From the NCBI RefSeq assembly GCF_030816715.1, contig NZ_JAUSYH010000001.1, forward strand, positions 496,001 through 560,000: 64,000 nt of DNA, given 5' to 3'. The first letter of the stretch is position 1; each line of letters begins with the position of its first letter. Below the pieces are notes generated by a model. It was not told the origin of the DNA. It saw only the letters and a program-made list of their open reading frames with translations, and searched no databases. Shown piece by piece: positions 7,983-16,791 of this stretch. Source of the DNA: Streptomyces achromogenes (GTDB taxonomy: Bacteria; Actinomycetota; Actinomycetes; Streptomycetales; Streptomycetaceae). The position numbers were made by a program, and so were the translations under genes.

Positions 7983-9586
7983 CCAGAACCGTTCCCGGGC
8001 CCACGGATCACGTCGTGGTGATCGGCGCCGGGCTCTCCGGCCTGGCGACGACGCTGCACCTGCTCGGCGCGGGCCGCCGGGTCACCCTGCTCGAACGCGA
8101 CACACTGCCCGGAGGCCGCGCCGGACGTCTGGAGCGCGGCGGCTACCGCATCGACACCGGGCCCACCGTGCTGACCATGCCCGACCTCGCCGACGAGGCG
8201 TTCGCGGCGGTCGGCGAGAACCTGCGCGACCGCGTCGACCTCATCCCCCTGCACCCCGCCTACCGGGCGCTGTTCGCCGACGGCAGCGGCCTCGACGTGC
8301 ACACCGACCCGCGGGCGATGGAAGCGGAGGTCGAACGCTTCGCGGGGGTCGCGGAAGCCGCGGGCTACCGACGGCTGCGCGTCTGGCTGGAGCGGTTGTA
8401 CCGGGCTCAGATGCGGCGCTTCATCGACGCCAACTTCGACTCCCCCTTCCAACTGCTGACCCCGGACCTGGCCCGGCTCGCCGCCCTCGGCGGATTCGGC
8501 CGGCTGGACGCGAGGATCGGCCGTCACCTGCGCGACGAACGGCTGCGCCGCGTCTTCTCCTTCCAGGCGCTGTACGCCGGAGTCACCCCGGCGCGGGCCC
8601 TGGCCGCGTACGCCGTGATCGCCTACATGGACACCGTCGCCGGCGTGTACTTCCCCCGCGGGGGGATGCACGCCCTGCCGCAGGCCATGGCGGACGCCGC
8701 CACGAAGGCGGGCGCCGATCTGCGGTTCGGCCAGGACGTCACCCGGCTGGAACGCTCGGCCGACCGGGTCACCGCCGTCGTCACCGGCCAGGACCGCATC
8801 GCCTGCGACGCCGTGGTCCTGACCCCGGACCTGCCGGTCTCCTACGGGCTCCTCGGCCGCACACCGCGCCGCCCCCTGGCGATCCGGCACGCGCCGTCGG
8901 CCGTCGTCCTGCACGCCGGAACCGACCGCACCTGGCCCGGACTCGCGCACCACACCCTGTCGTTCGGGGCGCGGTGGCACCGCACCTTCGACGAACTCAC
9001 CCGCGAGGGACGCTTGATGAGCGACCCGTCGCTGCTCATCACCCGGCCCACCGCCACCGACCCGGCGCTCGCGCCGCCCGGCCGCCACCTCCACTACATC
9101 CTGGCCCCCTGCCCGAACACCGACATCGGGCCGGGCGCCGCCGCCTGGAGCGACCTCGCACCGCGCTACCGCGACAGCGTCCTGCGGGAACTCGAACGAC
9201 GCGGACTCGACGGCATCGCCGACGCCGTGGAGGAGGAGGTCCTCGTCACCCCCGCCGACTGGACGGCCCAGGGGCACGCGGCCGGCACCCCCTTCTCGGC
9301 CGCCCACACCTTCGCGCAGACCGGCCCGTTCCGGCCGCGCAACCTCGTCCGCGGCACCGCCAACGCCGTGCTCGCGGGCTGCGGCACCACACCCGGGGTG
9401 GGCGTCCCCACCGTGCTGCTGTCCGGCAAGCTCGCCGCGGCGCGGATCACCGGCCGGCACGCGCCCCCCGGACCCCGGCGCGAGCGCACCCCGTCGACGG
9501 TGGCCGCCACGCCGCCCGTGTCCCCCGTGCCGCCCACATCACCCACGCCGTCCGTGTCGCCCGTGCAGGAAGGAACGCGCCCGTGA
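7979..9586 (+). CDS. crtI: CrtI, phytoene desaturase
   Basis: A 535-residue FAD-dependent desaturase converting phytoene to lycopene. The dinucleotide-binding region [19 protein letters not shown] is at about residues 11-29, followed by [20 protein letters not shown], the family signature. The C-terminal segment [21 protein letters not shown] is the typical CrtI end motif. The last 50 residues are a Pro/Ser/Thr-rich tail. Both ends overlap neighbours by four bases (ATGA with crtE, GTGA with crtB), so all are translationally coupled. Confidence 0.95.
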   Translation: MTRTVPGPTDHVVVIGAGLSGLATTLHLLGAGRRVTLLERDTLPGGRAGRLERGGYRIDTGPTVLTMPDLADEAFAAVGENLRDRVDLIPLHPAYRALFADGSGLDVHTDPRAMEAEVERFAGVAEAAGYRRLRVWLERLYRAQMRRFIDANFDSPFQLLTPDLARLAALGGFGRLDARIGRHLRDERLRRVFSFQALYAGVTPARALAAYAVIAYMDTVAGVYFPRGGMHALPQAMADAATKAGADLRFGQDVTRLERSADRVTAVVTGQDRIACDAVVLTPDLPVSYGLLGRTPRRPLAIRHAPSAVVLHAGTDRTWPGLAHHTLSFGARWHRTFDELTREGRLMSDPSLLITRPTATDPALAPPGRHLHYILAPCPNTDIGPGAAAWSDLAPRYRDSVLRELERRGLDGIADAVEEEVLVTPADWTAQGHAAGTPFSAAHTFAQTGPFRPRNLVRGTANAVLAGCGTTPGVGVPTVLLSGKLAAARITGRHAPPGPRRERTPSTVAATPPVSPVPPTSPTPSVSPVQEGTRP

Positions 9587-10623
9587 CCGCCCGGGAACTC
9601 GACGCCGCGCGCATCACCGAACCGGCGCTGCGCGCGGCCTACGCACAATGCCGTCGGCTCAACGCCCGGCACGGCAGGACGTACTTCCTCGCCACCCGGC
9701 TGCTGCCCGTGGAGCGCCGTCCCGCCGTCCACGCCCTCTACGGATTCGCCCGCTGGGCCGACGACATCGTCGACTCCCTGGACGCGGACGTCCCCGTCCA
9801 TCGCCGCGCGGCCGACCTCGCCGGCCTCCAGGAGCGCCTGCGCCGCGGCCTCCGGGACGGCCGCAGCACCGAGCCGGTGGTCCTCGCGCTCGCCGACACC
9901 GCCCGGCGCTATGCCATCGACCACCGGCACTTCGACGACTTCATGGCGTCCATGCGCAGCGACCTTGAGGTCACCGACTACCCGACCTACGCCGACCTGC
10001 GCGCCTACATGCACGGCTCGGCCGCGGTGATCGGACTGCAGATGCTGCCGATCCTGGGCACCGTGGTCCCCCGCGAGGAAGCGGCCCCGCACGCCGCGGC
10101 CCTGGGGGTCGCCTTCCAGCTGAGCAACTTCCTGCGCGACGCCGGGGAGGACCTCGACCGCGGACGCGTCTACCTGCCCGCCGACCTGCTGTCCGCGCAC
10201 GGCGTGGACCGCGAGCTGCTGCACTGGAGCCGGAGCACCTGCCGCCGCGACCCACGGATCCGCGCGGCACTCGAAGCCTTCGCGCACCTGACCCGGGGCG
10301 TCTACCGCGAGGCCGCGCCGGGAATCGCCATGCTCGACCCGGTGTCCCGTCCCTGCATCCGCACCGCCTTCGTGCTGTACGGCGGCATCCTGGACGCGGT
10401 CGCCGCCGACGGATACACGGTGCTGCACCGCCGTGCCGTGGTCCCGCGGCGACGGCGCGCCGCGGTGGCCGCCGACGGACTGGTGCGCCTGCTGGCCGCC
10501 CGCGCCGCAGCCCGCGCCGGCCGCCGGCCGGTGCCGCTCTCCCCCACGCCCGCGCCCGCCGGACGACGGCCCACGGCGTCCGCGACCGCCGCCGCGGCGC
10601 CCCTGCACGAGGAGGTCGTGTGA
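9583..10623 (+). CDS. crtB: CrtB, phytoene synthase
   Basis: A 346-residue squalene/phytoene synthase that joins two GGPP molecules head to head. The aspartate-rich motifs are DDIVD at residues 60-64 and DAGED at 186-190 within [18 protein letters not shown]. The GTG start at 9583 has AGGAAGG upstream and overlaps the crtI stop. The C-terminal 45 residues are a low-complexity Ala/Pro/Arg extension. The stop overlaps the crtV GTG. Confidence 0.95.
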   Translation: MTARELDAARITEPALRAAYAQCRRLNARHGRTYFLATRLLPVERRPAVHALYGFARWADDIVDSLDADVPVHRRAADLAGLQERLRRGLRDGRSTEPVVLALADTARRYAIDHRHFDDFMASMRSDLEVTDYPTYADLRAYMHGSAAVIGLQMLPILGTVVPREEAAPHAAALGVAFQLSNFLRDAGEDLDRGRVYLPADLLSAHGVDRELLHWSRSTCRRDPRIRAALEAFAHLTRGVYREAAPGIAMLDPVSRPCIRTAFVLYGGILDAVAADGYTVLHRRAVVPRRRRAAVAADGLVRLLAARAAARAGRRPVPLSPTPAPAGRRPTASATAAAAPLHEEVV

Positions 10624-11678
10624 GCCCTGACCGTCCCCCGCGCCGCGGACGCTTTCCGCTGTCGCTGCGCAGGCACCCGATCGCCTGGGAGCGACAGCGT
10701 CCGACCTGGCGCGAGGCCCGCCCGGCGGTGATCGCCCGGGCGCTCAAAGACGCGCAGGGCCGCCCCTCGGGCAACTGGTACGTCGTGGGCGCGAGCCGGG
10801 ACGTCCGCGACGACCGGCCCCTGGCCCGCACGATCGCCGGGCAGGAGATCGTCGTGTGGCGCGACGCTTCGGGCCGGCTGGTCGCCGGGCCGGGAATCTG
10901 CCCACACCTGGGGGCGCCGCTGCGCGACAGCCCCGTGCGGTGCGGCACCCTGGTCTGCCACTGGCACGGACTCGCCCTGCGCGGCGGTCCGTTCGCGGGC
11001 TGGGACCCCCTGCCGGCACACGACGACGGCGTCCTGGTGTGGGTGCGCCTGGACGAGGTGGGCGGCGAGCCTCCTCTCGAAGCGCCGGTGGTGCCGGCCA
11101 GGCCCGCCCTGGCGGGCGCGGTGTCGGCCGTCTATGTGGGCATCGGCACGTGTGAGCCGGAGGACGTGATGGCCAACCGGCTCGATCCGTGGCACGGCGC
11201 CTGGTTCCACCCCTACTCCTTCGTCGACCTGACCGTCGTCGAGGCCCCCGGAGCGACCGCGCGGGGCACGGCGGCGGCGCCCGGGACGGCGGCGGCGCAC
11301 GACGGGGAGCGGGAGGACGGTTTCACCGTCGACGTCTCCTTCAAGCTCGCCGGCCGGCTGGTGGTGCCCGTCCGCGCGGTGTTCACCGCGCCCGAGCCGC
11401 GCACGGTCGTCATGCGCATCACCGAGGGCGAGGGCCGGGGATCGGTGGTGGAGACCCACGCGACGCCGCTCGGACGCGACGACCGGGGCAGGCCGCGCAC
11501 GGCGGTGGTGGAGGCGGTCGTGGCGGCGTCGGAGCGCCCCGGTTTCGGTGTGGCGCGCACGTTGTCGCCGCTGCTGCGTCCGCTGGTGCGGGCCGCCGCC
11601 GGACGTCTGTGGCGTGACGACCTCGCCTACGCGCAACGGCGCTGGCACCTGCGCTCGACGGGACGCTTCCCCGGCTGA
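10620..11678 (+). CDS. crtV: CrtV-position Rieske [2Fe-2S] protein
   Basis: This 352-residue protein carries a Rieske centre: C94-P-H96 and C113-H-W-H116 (CPHLG ... CHWHG). The fourth-gene position in crtE-I-B-V is that of crtV, and I infer this is the same gene family; older descriptions of CrtV as methylesterase-like do not fit the residues seen here. The C-terminal 200 residues lack a motif I recognise, though the family may be the one catalogued as DUF5914. The GTG start at 10620 follows AGGAGG and overlaps the crtB stop. A role in electron supply or oxygenation of a carotenoid is inference. Confidence 0.78.
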   Translation: MSPDRPPRRGRFPLSLRRHPIAWERQRPTWREARPAVIARALKDAQGRPSGNWYVVGASRDVRDDRPLARTIAGQEIVVWRDASGRLVAGPGICPHLGAPLRDSPVRCGTLVCHWHGLALRGGPFAGWDPLPAHDDGVLVWVRLDEVGGEPPLEAPVVPARPALAGAVSAVYVGIGTCEPEDVMANRLDPWHGAWFHPYSFVDLTVVEAPGATARGTAAAPGTAAAHDGEREDGFTVDVSFKLAGRLVVPVRAVFTAPEPRTVVMRITEGEGRGSVVETHATPLGRDDRGRPRTAVVEAVVAASERPGFGVARTLSPLLRPLVRAAAGRLWRDDLAYAQRRWHLRSTGRFPG

Positions 11679-11851
11679 GCCGATCCCGGCCCTGTCGTCG
11701 TTCGCGTCGTTCTCAGCACGCCATCCGGCAACTTCTCCCGTCCGCCGATCCCGTGCAGCGTCCGGGGGGCTTCCTCACGACTTCACCGCCTCGGCGTGCT
11801 CCGTCCGCCGCGGCCGGATGTCCGCGGGCGCGGCCGTCCGCACGCCCGCCG

Positions 11852-12076
11852 TCATGCGGCCGACCACTGATGCGGGCTGCCTCCCCGCCACTCGACCCAG
11901 CGCGCGTCGTCGAGCACGCCGTCCGGGTCGGCGACGCCGGCCGCTTCGAGGAACACCGTCAAATCGTGGTCGGAGTAGGCAGTGCCGAGAATCTCGTCCC
12001 GCCCGCCGGTGTGCACGGTCACCCGCCGGCCGCCCGACGGGGACGGTCGGTGGACGACGATCGGAGCACCGGCCAT
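11852..12076 (-). CDS. Small conserved Streptomyces protein, unknown function
   Basis: A 74-residue acidic protein beginning MAGAPIVVHRP with a GRRVTVHTGGRDEILG stretch and DGVLDDARWVEWRGG near the end. I recognise this pattern as a small conserved hypothetical family of Streptomyces, but not its job. Start ATG 12076 has GGAGG four bases away. No signal peptide or membrane segment. It stands alone between crtV and a gene for a binding protein. Confidence 0.7.
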   Translation of the reverse strand: MAGAPIVVHRPSPSGGRRVTVHTGGRDEILGTAYSDHDLTVFLEAAGVADPDGVLDDARWVEWRGGSPHQWSAA

Positions 12077-12326
12077 ACCTCCAGCGTGCCTCCCGGCCGG
12101 CGCCGGAGCCAGTCCGCGGCGGCCCGAGTCCGACGCGACGGTGTGACGAGGGCGGCCGGACACCCCGCGGGCGGTCCGTTCAACCGTTCGGTTGACATCG
12201 GGTTCCGCCTTTCGCCGCCCCGGTCGATGCGGACGGAGGACGCGAGGCGGCACCGGGCCCGCCCACACTGGCAGGGCCCAGGCGCCGGGCCCCCTACGCC
12301 ACCCCCCTCAGAGAGGTCCGTGCAGC

Positions 12327-13487
12327 GTGCCCAGTTTTCTCAGCAGACGACATGTCCTCGCCACCGGCGCCGGCGCCGCTCTCGGTCTCGGCGCGACCGG
12401 TGCGACCGGTGCGAACGCGGCCCCGGCGGCCGCCGCCCCCACCGCCTCCCGACACCCGGCCGGCGCCGGGGCCGAGGAGAGAAGGACGCTGGACGAGCTC
12501 TACCGGGACGCCGTCGCGGAAGGCGGCAGGCTCGTGGTCTACGCCGGCGGCGACACCCCCACCCAGCAGGACTTGACGAAGGCCGCTTTCCGCAACCGCT
12601 TCCCGGACATCGACCTGACGCTCGTCGTCGACTACAGCAAGTACCACGACGTCCGCCTCGACAACCAGTTCGCGACCGGCAGCGTCGTGCCGGACGTCAT
12701 GCAGCTCCAGACCCTCCAGGACTTCACACGCTGGAAGGACCAGGGCCGTCTGCTGCACTACCGGCCCGCCGGGTTCTCCCGGTTGTACGACGCCTTCAAG
12801 GACCCCGAGGGCGCGTGGGTGGCCGTCGGCGCGCTCGCCTTCAGCTTCATGTACGCCCCGGCGGCCGTCGGCTCCCGACCGCCCCTCACCCCGCTCGACC
12901 TCGTCGACCCCCGGTGGAAGGGGCAGATCGCCTCCTCGTACCCGCACGACGACGACGCGGTGCTGTACCTGTACTCCCTGTACGTGCGGAAGTACGGCTG
13001 GCAGTGGGCGGCGAAGCTGGCCGCCCAGGACGTGCGCTTCGCCCGGGGCAGCCACACGCCCAGGCAGGCCGTAACCGCCGGCGAGAAGGCGATCGGCATC
13101 GGCGGCGGTGGATCGCTGACCGCTCCGCCGTCCTCGCCGGTCCGCTTCGTCGCCGCCGACGGCCACCCGTTCATGGCCTGGGGGCAGCGCGCGGCGATCC
13201 TCAAGCAGGCCGCCCACCCCACGGCCGCCAAACTCTTCCTCAACTGGCAGCTGTCGCCGGAGAGGCAGAACGGTTCCTCCAACGGCTGGTCCGTGCGCAC
13301 CGACGTCACCCCGCCCGGCGGCCTCAAGCCGATCTGGGAGTACCCGAACGGCAACCTGGACGGCTTCCCCCGCTTCATGGCGGACCGGGCCCAGGTCGAG
13401 CGCTGGAAGCAGACCTTCGCCCTGTACTTCGGCGAGGTCCAGGGCGAGCCGACGCCCGGCCGGCTGGGGCTGCACCCGGGGGCATAG
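12327..13487 (+). CDS. Tat-exported extracellular solute-binding protein (iron/thiamine-type fold)
   Basis: A 386-residue protein with a twin-arginine signal (SRRHVLATGAGAALGLG) followed by an FbpA/ThiB-like binding-protein fold: GGRLVVYAGGDTPT near the start, VPDVMQLQTLQDF, then a long C-terminal lobe. The GTG at 12327 has GAGAGG 10 bases upstream; other nearby GTGs are out of frame. No permease or ATPase gene is adjacent, so it is an orphan binding protein. It is followed by a likely terminator and then a two-component pair, which might respond to its ligand, but that is speculative. Confidence 0.75.
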   Translation: MPSFLSRRHVLATGAGAALGLGATGATGANAAPAAAAPTASRHPAGAGAEERRTLDELYRDAVAEGGRLVVYAGGDTPTQQDLTKAAFRNRFPDIDLTLVVDYSKYHDVRLDNQFATGSVVPDVMQLQTLQDFTRWKDQGRLLHYRPAGFSRLYDAFKDPEGAWVAVGALAFSFMYAPAAVGSRPPLTPLDLVDPRWKGQIASSYPHDDDAVLYLYSLYVRKYGWQWAAKLAAQDVRFARGSHTPRQAVTAGEKAIGIGGGGSLTAPPSSPVRFVAADGHPFMAWGQRAAILKQAAHPTAAKLFLNWQLSPERQNGSSNGWSVRTDVTPPGGLKPIWEYPNGNLDGFPRFMADRAQVERWKQTFALYFGEVQGEPTPGRLGLHPGA

Positions 13488-13499
13488 CCACGCGGCGGG

Positions 13500-13533
13500 G
13501 GCCGCCGGTGCGCCGGAGAGACGACCGGCGGCC
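13500..13533. terminator. Hairpin after the orphan binding-protein gene
   Basis: GGCCGCCGGT (13500-13509) and ACCGGCGGCC (13524-13533) are perfect inverted 10-bp arms with a 14-base loop, 13 bases after the stop. There is no U-tract, as is usual in Streptomyces. Confidence 0.5.
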
Positions 13534-13621
13534 GGCGGTCCTGGCGGCACGCGGGCGGTGCAGGCGGTGGATAGACTCGGGCGGCCTGTCCGAGTGGATC
13601 ATCCGTCCAGGGGAGTTCGCC

Positions 13622-14878
13622 GTGACCGACCACGCCTCCGTCCGCACCCCGTCGTCGGCCCGCCGCGCCCTGCCGACGCTCGACCGCGTCCCGCATCTCG
13701 TCTTCTTCTGCGTCGTCGGCGCCGCGTCGGTCCGGCTCGTCCGTGAACCGAACCCGCTGTGCACGGAGATCGTGGCCGTCAGCGGACTGCTCGCCGTGGG
13801 CTACGCGGCGGGCTTATGGCTGTGGAGCAGATTCGACGGACTCACCCGCAGTCTGTGGGTGACCGCCCTGCTGCTGCTCTGGACCACGCTCATGGTCCTC
13901 AACCCGCCGCCCCTGGCCGCCGCCTACGCCTGGTGCGGTGTGCCGCTGGCCTGTCTGGTCCTGCGCGCCCTCGGCCGACACGGCGCGACGATCGCGCTGG
14001 CCGGCATCACCGCGGTGCTGCTCGGCGGGCTGACCCACCAGGCGGGGGGATTCGACGCCGAGAAGGTCCTGATCCCCGTGGCGGCCGTCTGGGGCACCGT
14101 GACGTTGTACCGCACGCTGCAGCGGGACGCGACGGAACGTCAGCGGCTGCTGGCGGAGCTGCGCGGGACGCGGCGCGTGCTGGCGGACGAACAGCGCAGG
14201 GCGGGGGCACTCGCGGAGCGGGAGCGGATCGCCAGGGATCTGCACGACACCCTCGCGCAGGAGCTCGCCGGCCATCTGATGCTGCTGCACGCCGCGGAAC
14301 GGGATCTGGTGGAGCGGCCGGACGCCGCGCGCGACCGGGTCCGCGCGGCCGTCGACGGGCTGGACGCGGGCCTCGCGGAGACCCGGCGCATCATTCACGA
14401 CCTCACCCCGTCCGCCGTGGTCGAGTCCGGCCTCGAGGACTCCCTGAGGCTGCTGTGCGGCCGCGCGCAGCGGGAGGGGGCGGCCGGGTGCGTGACGTTC
14501 CGTTCGGTGGGAGCCCACCCGGCGGAGGTGAGCGTGGAAGCCGCGGCCACGCTGTTCCGGGTCGCGCAGAGCTCGCTGGCCAACGTCAGGGAGCACGCGC
14601 GCGCCGGGAACGTGCTGGTGACGCTTCGTCAGCGGCAGGGCGCGCTCGAGCTGGAGCTGCTGGACGACGGCATCGGTTTCGTCCCCGACGCCGCCGGCGC
14701 GGCCACTGCGCGGGGCCGCGGTCTCGGGCTGCCGGCGGCACGGGCACGGCTGCGTGAGCTGGACGGTGACCTGCACGTCGACAGCGAGCCCGGCCGGGGC
14801 ACGCGGATACGGGCCGTGGTCGCGGCCCGCCGCGCCTCGGGCCGTGCGCTGCCCGCGGCAACGGCCGTGAACCGGTGA
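13622..14878 (+). CDS. NarL/DesK-type sensor histidine kinase
   Basis: A 418-residue membrane kinase. The first 165 residues contain several hydrophobic segments (VPHLVFFCVVGAASV, IVAVSGLLAVGYAAGLWLW, TALLLLWTTLMVL, GATIALAGITAVLLGG). The HisKA_3 box ERERIARDLHDTLAQELAGHL places the phospho-accepting His at 208, and the ATPase domain shows ELELLDDGIGF and RGRGLGLPAARARL. GTG 13622 has GGGGAG upstream; a TAGACT -10-like hexamer lies about 50 bp before it. Its stop overlaps the next gene by GTGA, marking its partner regulator. The stimulus is unknown. Confidence 0.88.
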   Translation: MTDHASVRTPSSARRALPTLDRVPHLVFFCVVGAASVRLVREPNPLCTEIVAVSGLLAVGYAAGLWLWSRFDGLTRSLWVTALLLLWTTLMVLNPPPLAAAYAWCGVPLACLVLRALGRHGATIALAGITAVLLGGLTHQAGGFDAEKVLIPVAAVWGTVTLYRTLQRDATERQRLLAELRGTRRVLADEQRRAGALAERERIARDLHDTLAQELAGHLMLLHAAERDLVERPDAARDRVRAAVDGLDAGLAETRRIIHDLTPSAVVESGLEDSLRLLCGRAQREGAAGCVTFRSVGAHPAEVSVEAAATLFRVAQSSLANVREHARAGNVLVTLRQRQGALELELLDDGIGFVPDAAGAATARGRGLGLPAARARLRELDGDLHVDSEPGRGTRIRAVVAARRASGRALPAATAVNR

Positions 14879-15519
14879 CGGCGGGCGGGGTGCGGCTGCT
14901 GATCGCCGACGACCATGTGGTGGTTCGCGCGGGCCTGCGGGCGCTGCTGGAGGGCGAGCCCGGCATCGAGGTGGCCGGGGAGGCCGGCAGCGGCGAGGAG
15001 GCCGTGCGTCTGGCCCGGGAGCTCGCGCCCGACGTCGTCCTGATGGATCTGCGGTTCGCCGGCGGGGGCATGGACGGCGTCGAGGCGGTCCGGCGGTTGA
15101 CAGCCGAGGCGCCGGAGCTGCCGGTGGTCATGCTGACCAGTTACGCGGGGCGGGCGGACGTCGTGCGCGCGCTGGAGGCCGGCGCGCGCGGGTACGTGCT
15201 GAAGGCCGGCCCGCCCGAGGAGCTGTTCCGTGCCGTGCGTGGCGTGGCCGCCGGCGGCATGGGTCTGACGCCGGAGATCGTCGAGGGTCTCGTCGGCCAG
15301 GTGATCGGCGTCCGGACGGAATTGACGCAACGTGAGCTGGACGTCGTCCGGCTGATGGCCGAGGGGCACGGCAACCGTTCCATCGCCAAGACCCTCTTCC
15401 TGAGCGAAGCGACGATCAAGACGCATCTGGTGCGCGCCTACCGCAAACTCGGGGTCGACAACCGGGCGGCCGCCGTCTCGGAAGCGGCTCGCAGGGGCCT
15501 TATCGACCTCTCGCCCTGA
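14875..15519 (+). CDS. LuxR/NarL-family response regulator
   Basis: A 214-residue two-domain regulator. The receiver has LLIADDHVVVRAG at the N-terminus, phospho-accepting Asp 58 in VVLMDLRF, and conserved MLTSYAG and VLKAG. The C-terminal LuxR HTH is LTQRELDVVRLMAEGHGNRS onwards. It is translationally coupled to the kinase at 13622-14878 through a GTGA overlap and is surely its cognate partner. Target genes cannot be read from the sequence. Confidence 0.92.
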   Translation: MTAGGVRLLIADDHVVVRAGLRALLEGEPGIEVAGEAGSGEEAVRLARELAPDVVLMDLRFAGGGMDGVEAVRRLTAEAPELPVVMLTSYAGRADVVRALEAGARGYVLKAGPPEELFRAVRGVAAGGMGLTPEIVEGLVGQVIGVRTELTQRELDVVRLMAEGHGNRSIAKTLFLSEATIKTHLVRAYRKLGVDNRAAAVSEAARRGLIDLSP

Positions 15520-15598
15520 GCCCCCTGCCGACGGGCGGCTCCCGGATCGCGACATGATCGGTACGGTGGAGCAGGGCGACGAGAGGGGCTGCGGGACC

Positions 15599-16093
15599 GT
15601 GAGCGAGCATCAGGCGATCACGACGGCGAAGGAAGCCGCCGACCACGAGTTGATCCTGGCGTTCGGGCGCTTGCAGGGCGCGGCCAACCGGCTCGAGTAC
15701 ATCCTCGGACGGGCCCTCGAGGTGGAGTGCGGGATCAGCCACCTGATGTTCGAGGTGCTGCTCATCCTGGGGCGGGCGGGCACCCCGGGTCTGTCGATGA
15801 GGGCCGTCGCCCAGGAACAGGTGCTGACCACGGGGGGCGCCACCCGGCTGGTGGACCGCATGGAGGCGGCGGGTCTGGTAGCGCGGGTGGAATCCCCCGC
15901 GGACCGTCGGGGAAAGCTCGTCAGCCTCACCGCACTGGGCGAGGAGACGGCCGTCCGGGCCGCCCGGGTGCACGCCGAGAACATCCGGCGCCACTTCGTG
16001 GAGCCGCTTCCCGCGGACCACCGCGCGCAGTTCGCGGAGGACCTGCGCATCCTCAGCCATGCGGCTCGGGACACGCTGCCCCGGCTGCCCTGA
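15599..16093 (+). CDS. MarR-family transcriptional regulator
   Basis: A protein of about 164 residues with the MarR winged helix: SHLMFEVLLILGRAGTPGLS, then VLTTGGATRLVDRMEAAGLV (recognition helix) and the wing ESPADRRGKLVSLTALGEE. GTG 15599 is preferred because GAGAGGGG lies 10 bases before it; an in-frame ATG at 15554 would add 15 residues but has no clear ribosome-binding site. It follows the response regulator by about 80 bp. A perfect inverted repeat 206 bp past its stop (16299-16330) is a possible operator for it or another regulator. Confidence 0.85.
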   Translation: MSEHQAITTAKEAADHELILAFGRLQGAANRLEYILGRALEVECGISHLMFEVLLILGRAGTPGLSMRAVAQEQVLTTGGATRLVDRMEAAGLVARVESPADRRGKLVSLTALGEETAVRAARVHAENIRRHFVEPLPADHRAQFAEDLRILSHAARDTLPRLP

Positions 16094-16791
16094 CCTGGGC
16101 CGGGCGAACCGCCCGACAGTCCCGGCAGGCACCGTGCCGGGTGCCCGCCCGACCTCCTCGGCACCCGACGAGGGATGCTCCGCCGGGCCGGTCGCCGGGG
16201 TCCCGCGACCGGCCGGCTCCTGTCCGAGGGGCGTCGACCGCCTTTCCCGGCGTGCCGTCCGTACCGACGAATCCGGTCCAGAGGCTTGACGTCACCGGTA
16301 TGACTGCGCTGACATGGCTGCGCAGTCATACGGAGCGTCATCATCGACGACACCGGCTGCACCGGGTTCGGACGGCGATCGCCTGGAGACTTCATGACGC
16401 GAGCGGCAGGCAGGGACACGCGCCACGGCACACCGTGCGGTGACGGCACCGCCCCGGCGAGCCCTCGTCCCCTTCCGGCGACGTCCCCGGCGGCGGTTAT
16501 GCGGTAGCCCGACACACGGCTGACCCGGGGCGCACAAACCCCGAGCACAGTCCGTTTTCCCCCAGACCACAGCCCGCTTCCCACCGATCCCGTCACCCCG
16601 GGCGAGCCGCCGTACCGGCTGCTCGACCCCTCGTTCCTCCCCGGCCGGGCACACCCTGCCCGCACCACCGGGGATTCCGAACCCGAACCCGGGCACCGGG
16701 CCGTCCGCGCCTCCGTCGCCGAACGGCCCCTCGACTCCCCACCCGCATCAGGGAATCCGGCCGTCCCCCCGGCCGTCCCCAAGGAGGAACC
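16094..16791. other. 698-bp gene-free stretch
   Basis: No coding frame here has Streptomyces-like codon bias with a recognisable product; the open frames look like chance GC-rich frames. It contains the inverted repeat at 16299-16330 with a TTGACG hexamer at 16286, and ends in the strong ribosome-binding site of the sialidase-fold gene. It may represent an eroded gene, but I see no family signature. Confidence 0.6.
16299..16330. promoter_or_regulatory. Perfect 11-bp inverted repeat, candidate operator
   Basis: TATGACTGCGC (16299-16309) and GCGCAGTCATA (16320-16330) are exact inverted copies 10 bp apart, so the half-site centres are 21 bp apart, two helical turns. A TTGACG -35-like hexamer starts at 16286. 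The arms are not GC-only, which makes a simple terminator unlikely and a regulator site more plausible. Confidence 0.5.

Noticed and set aside
1728..10948. Long open frames antisense and in other frames over the carotenoid cluster (hundreds of codons, Arg/Pro/Ala/Gly-rich)
   Set aside because: They mirror the real genes' high third-position GC, lack ribosome sites and family motifs, and the crt genes on the opposite frame are well supported.
11753..13600. Very long plus-strand frame running into the histidine kinase
   Set aside because: Only the part from GTG 13622 has a ribosome site and kinase motifs; upstream it is a shadow of the binding-protein gene in another frame.
16094..16791. Leftward and rightward frames of 80-240 codons between the MarR and sialidase-fold genes
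   Set aside because: No ribosome sites, composition like random GC-rich sequence, no recognisable motifs.
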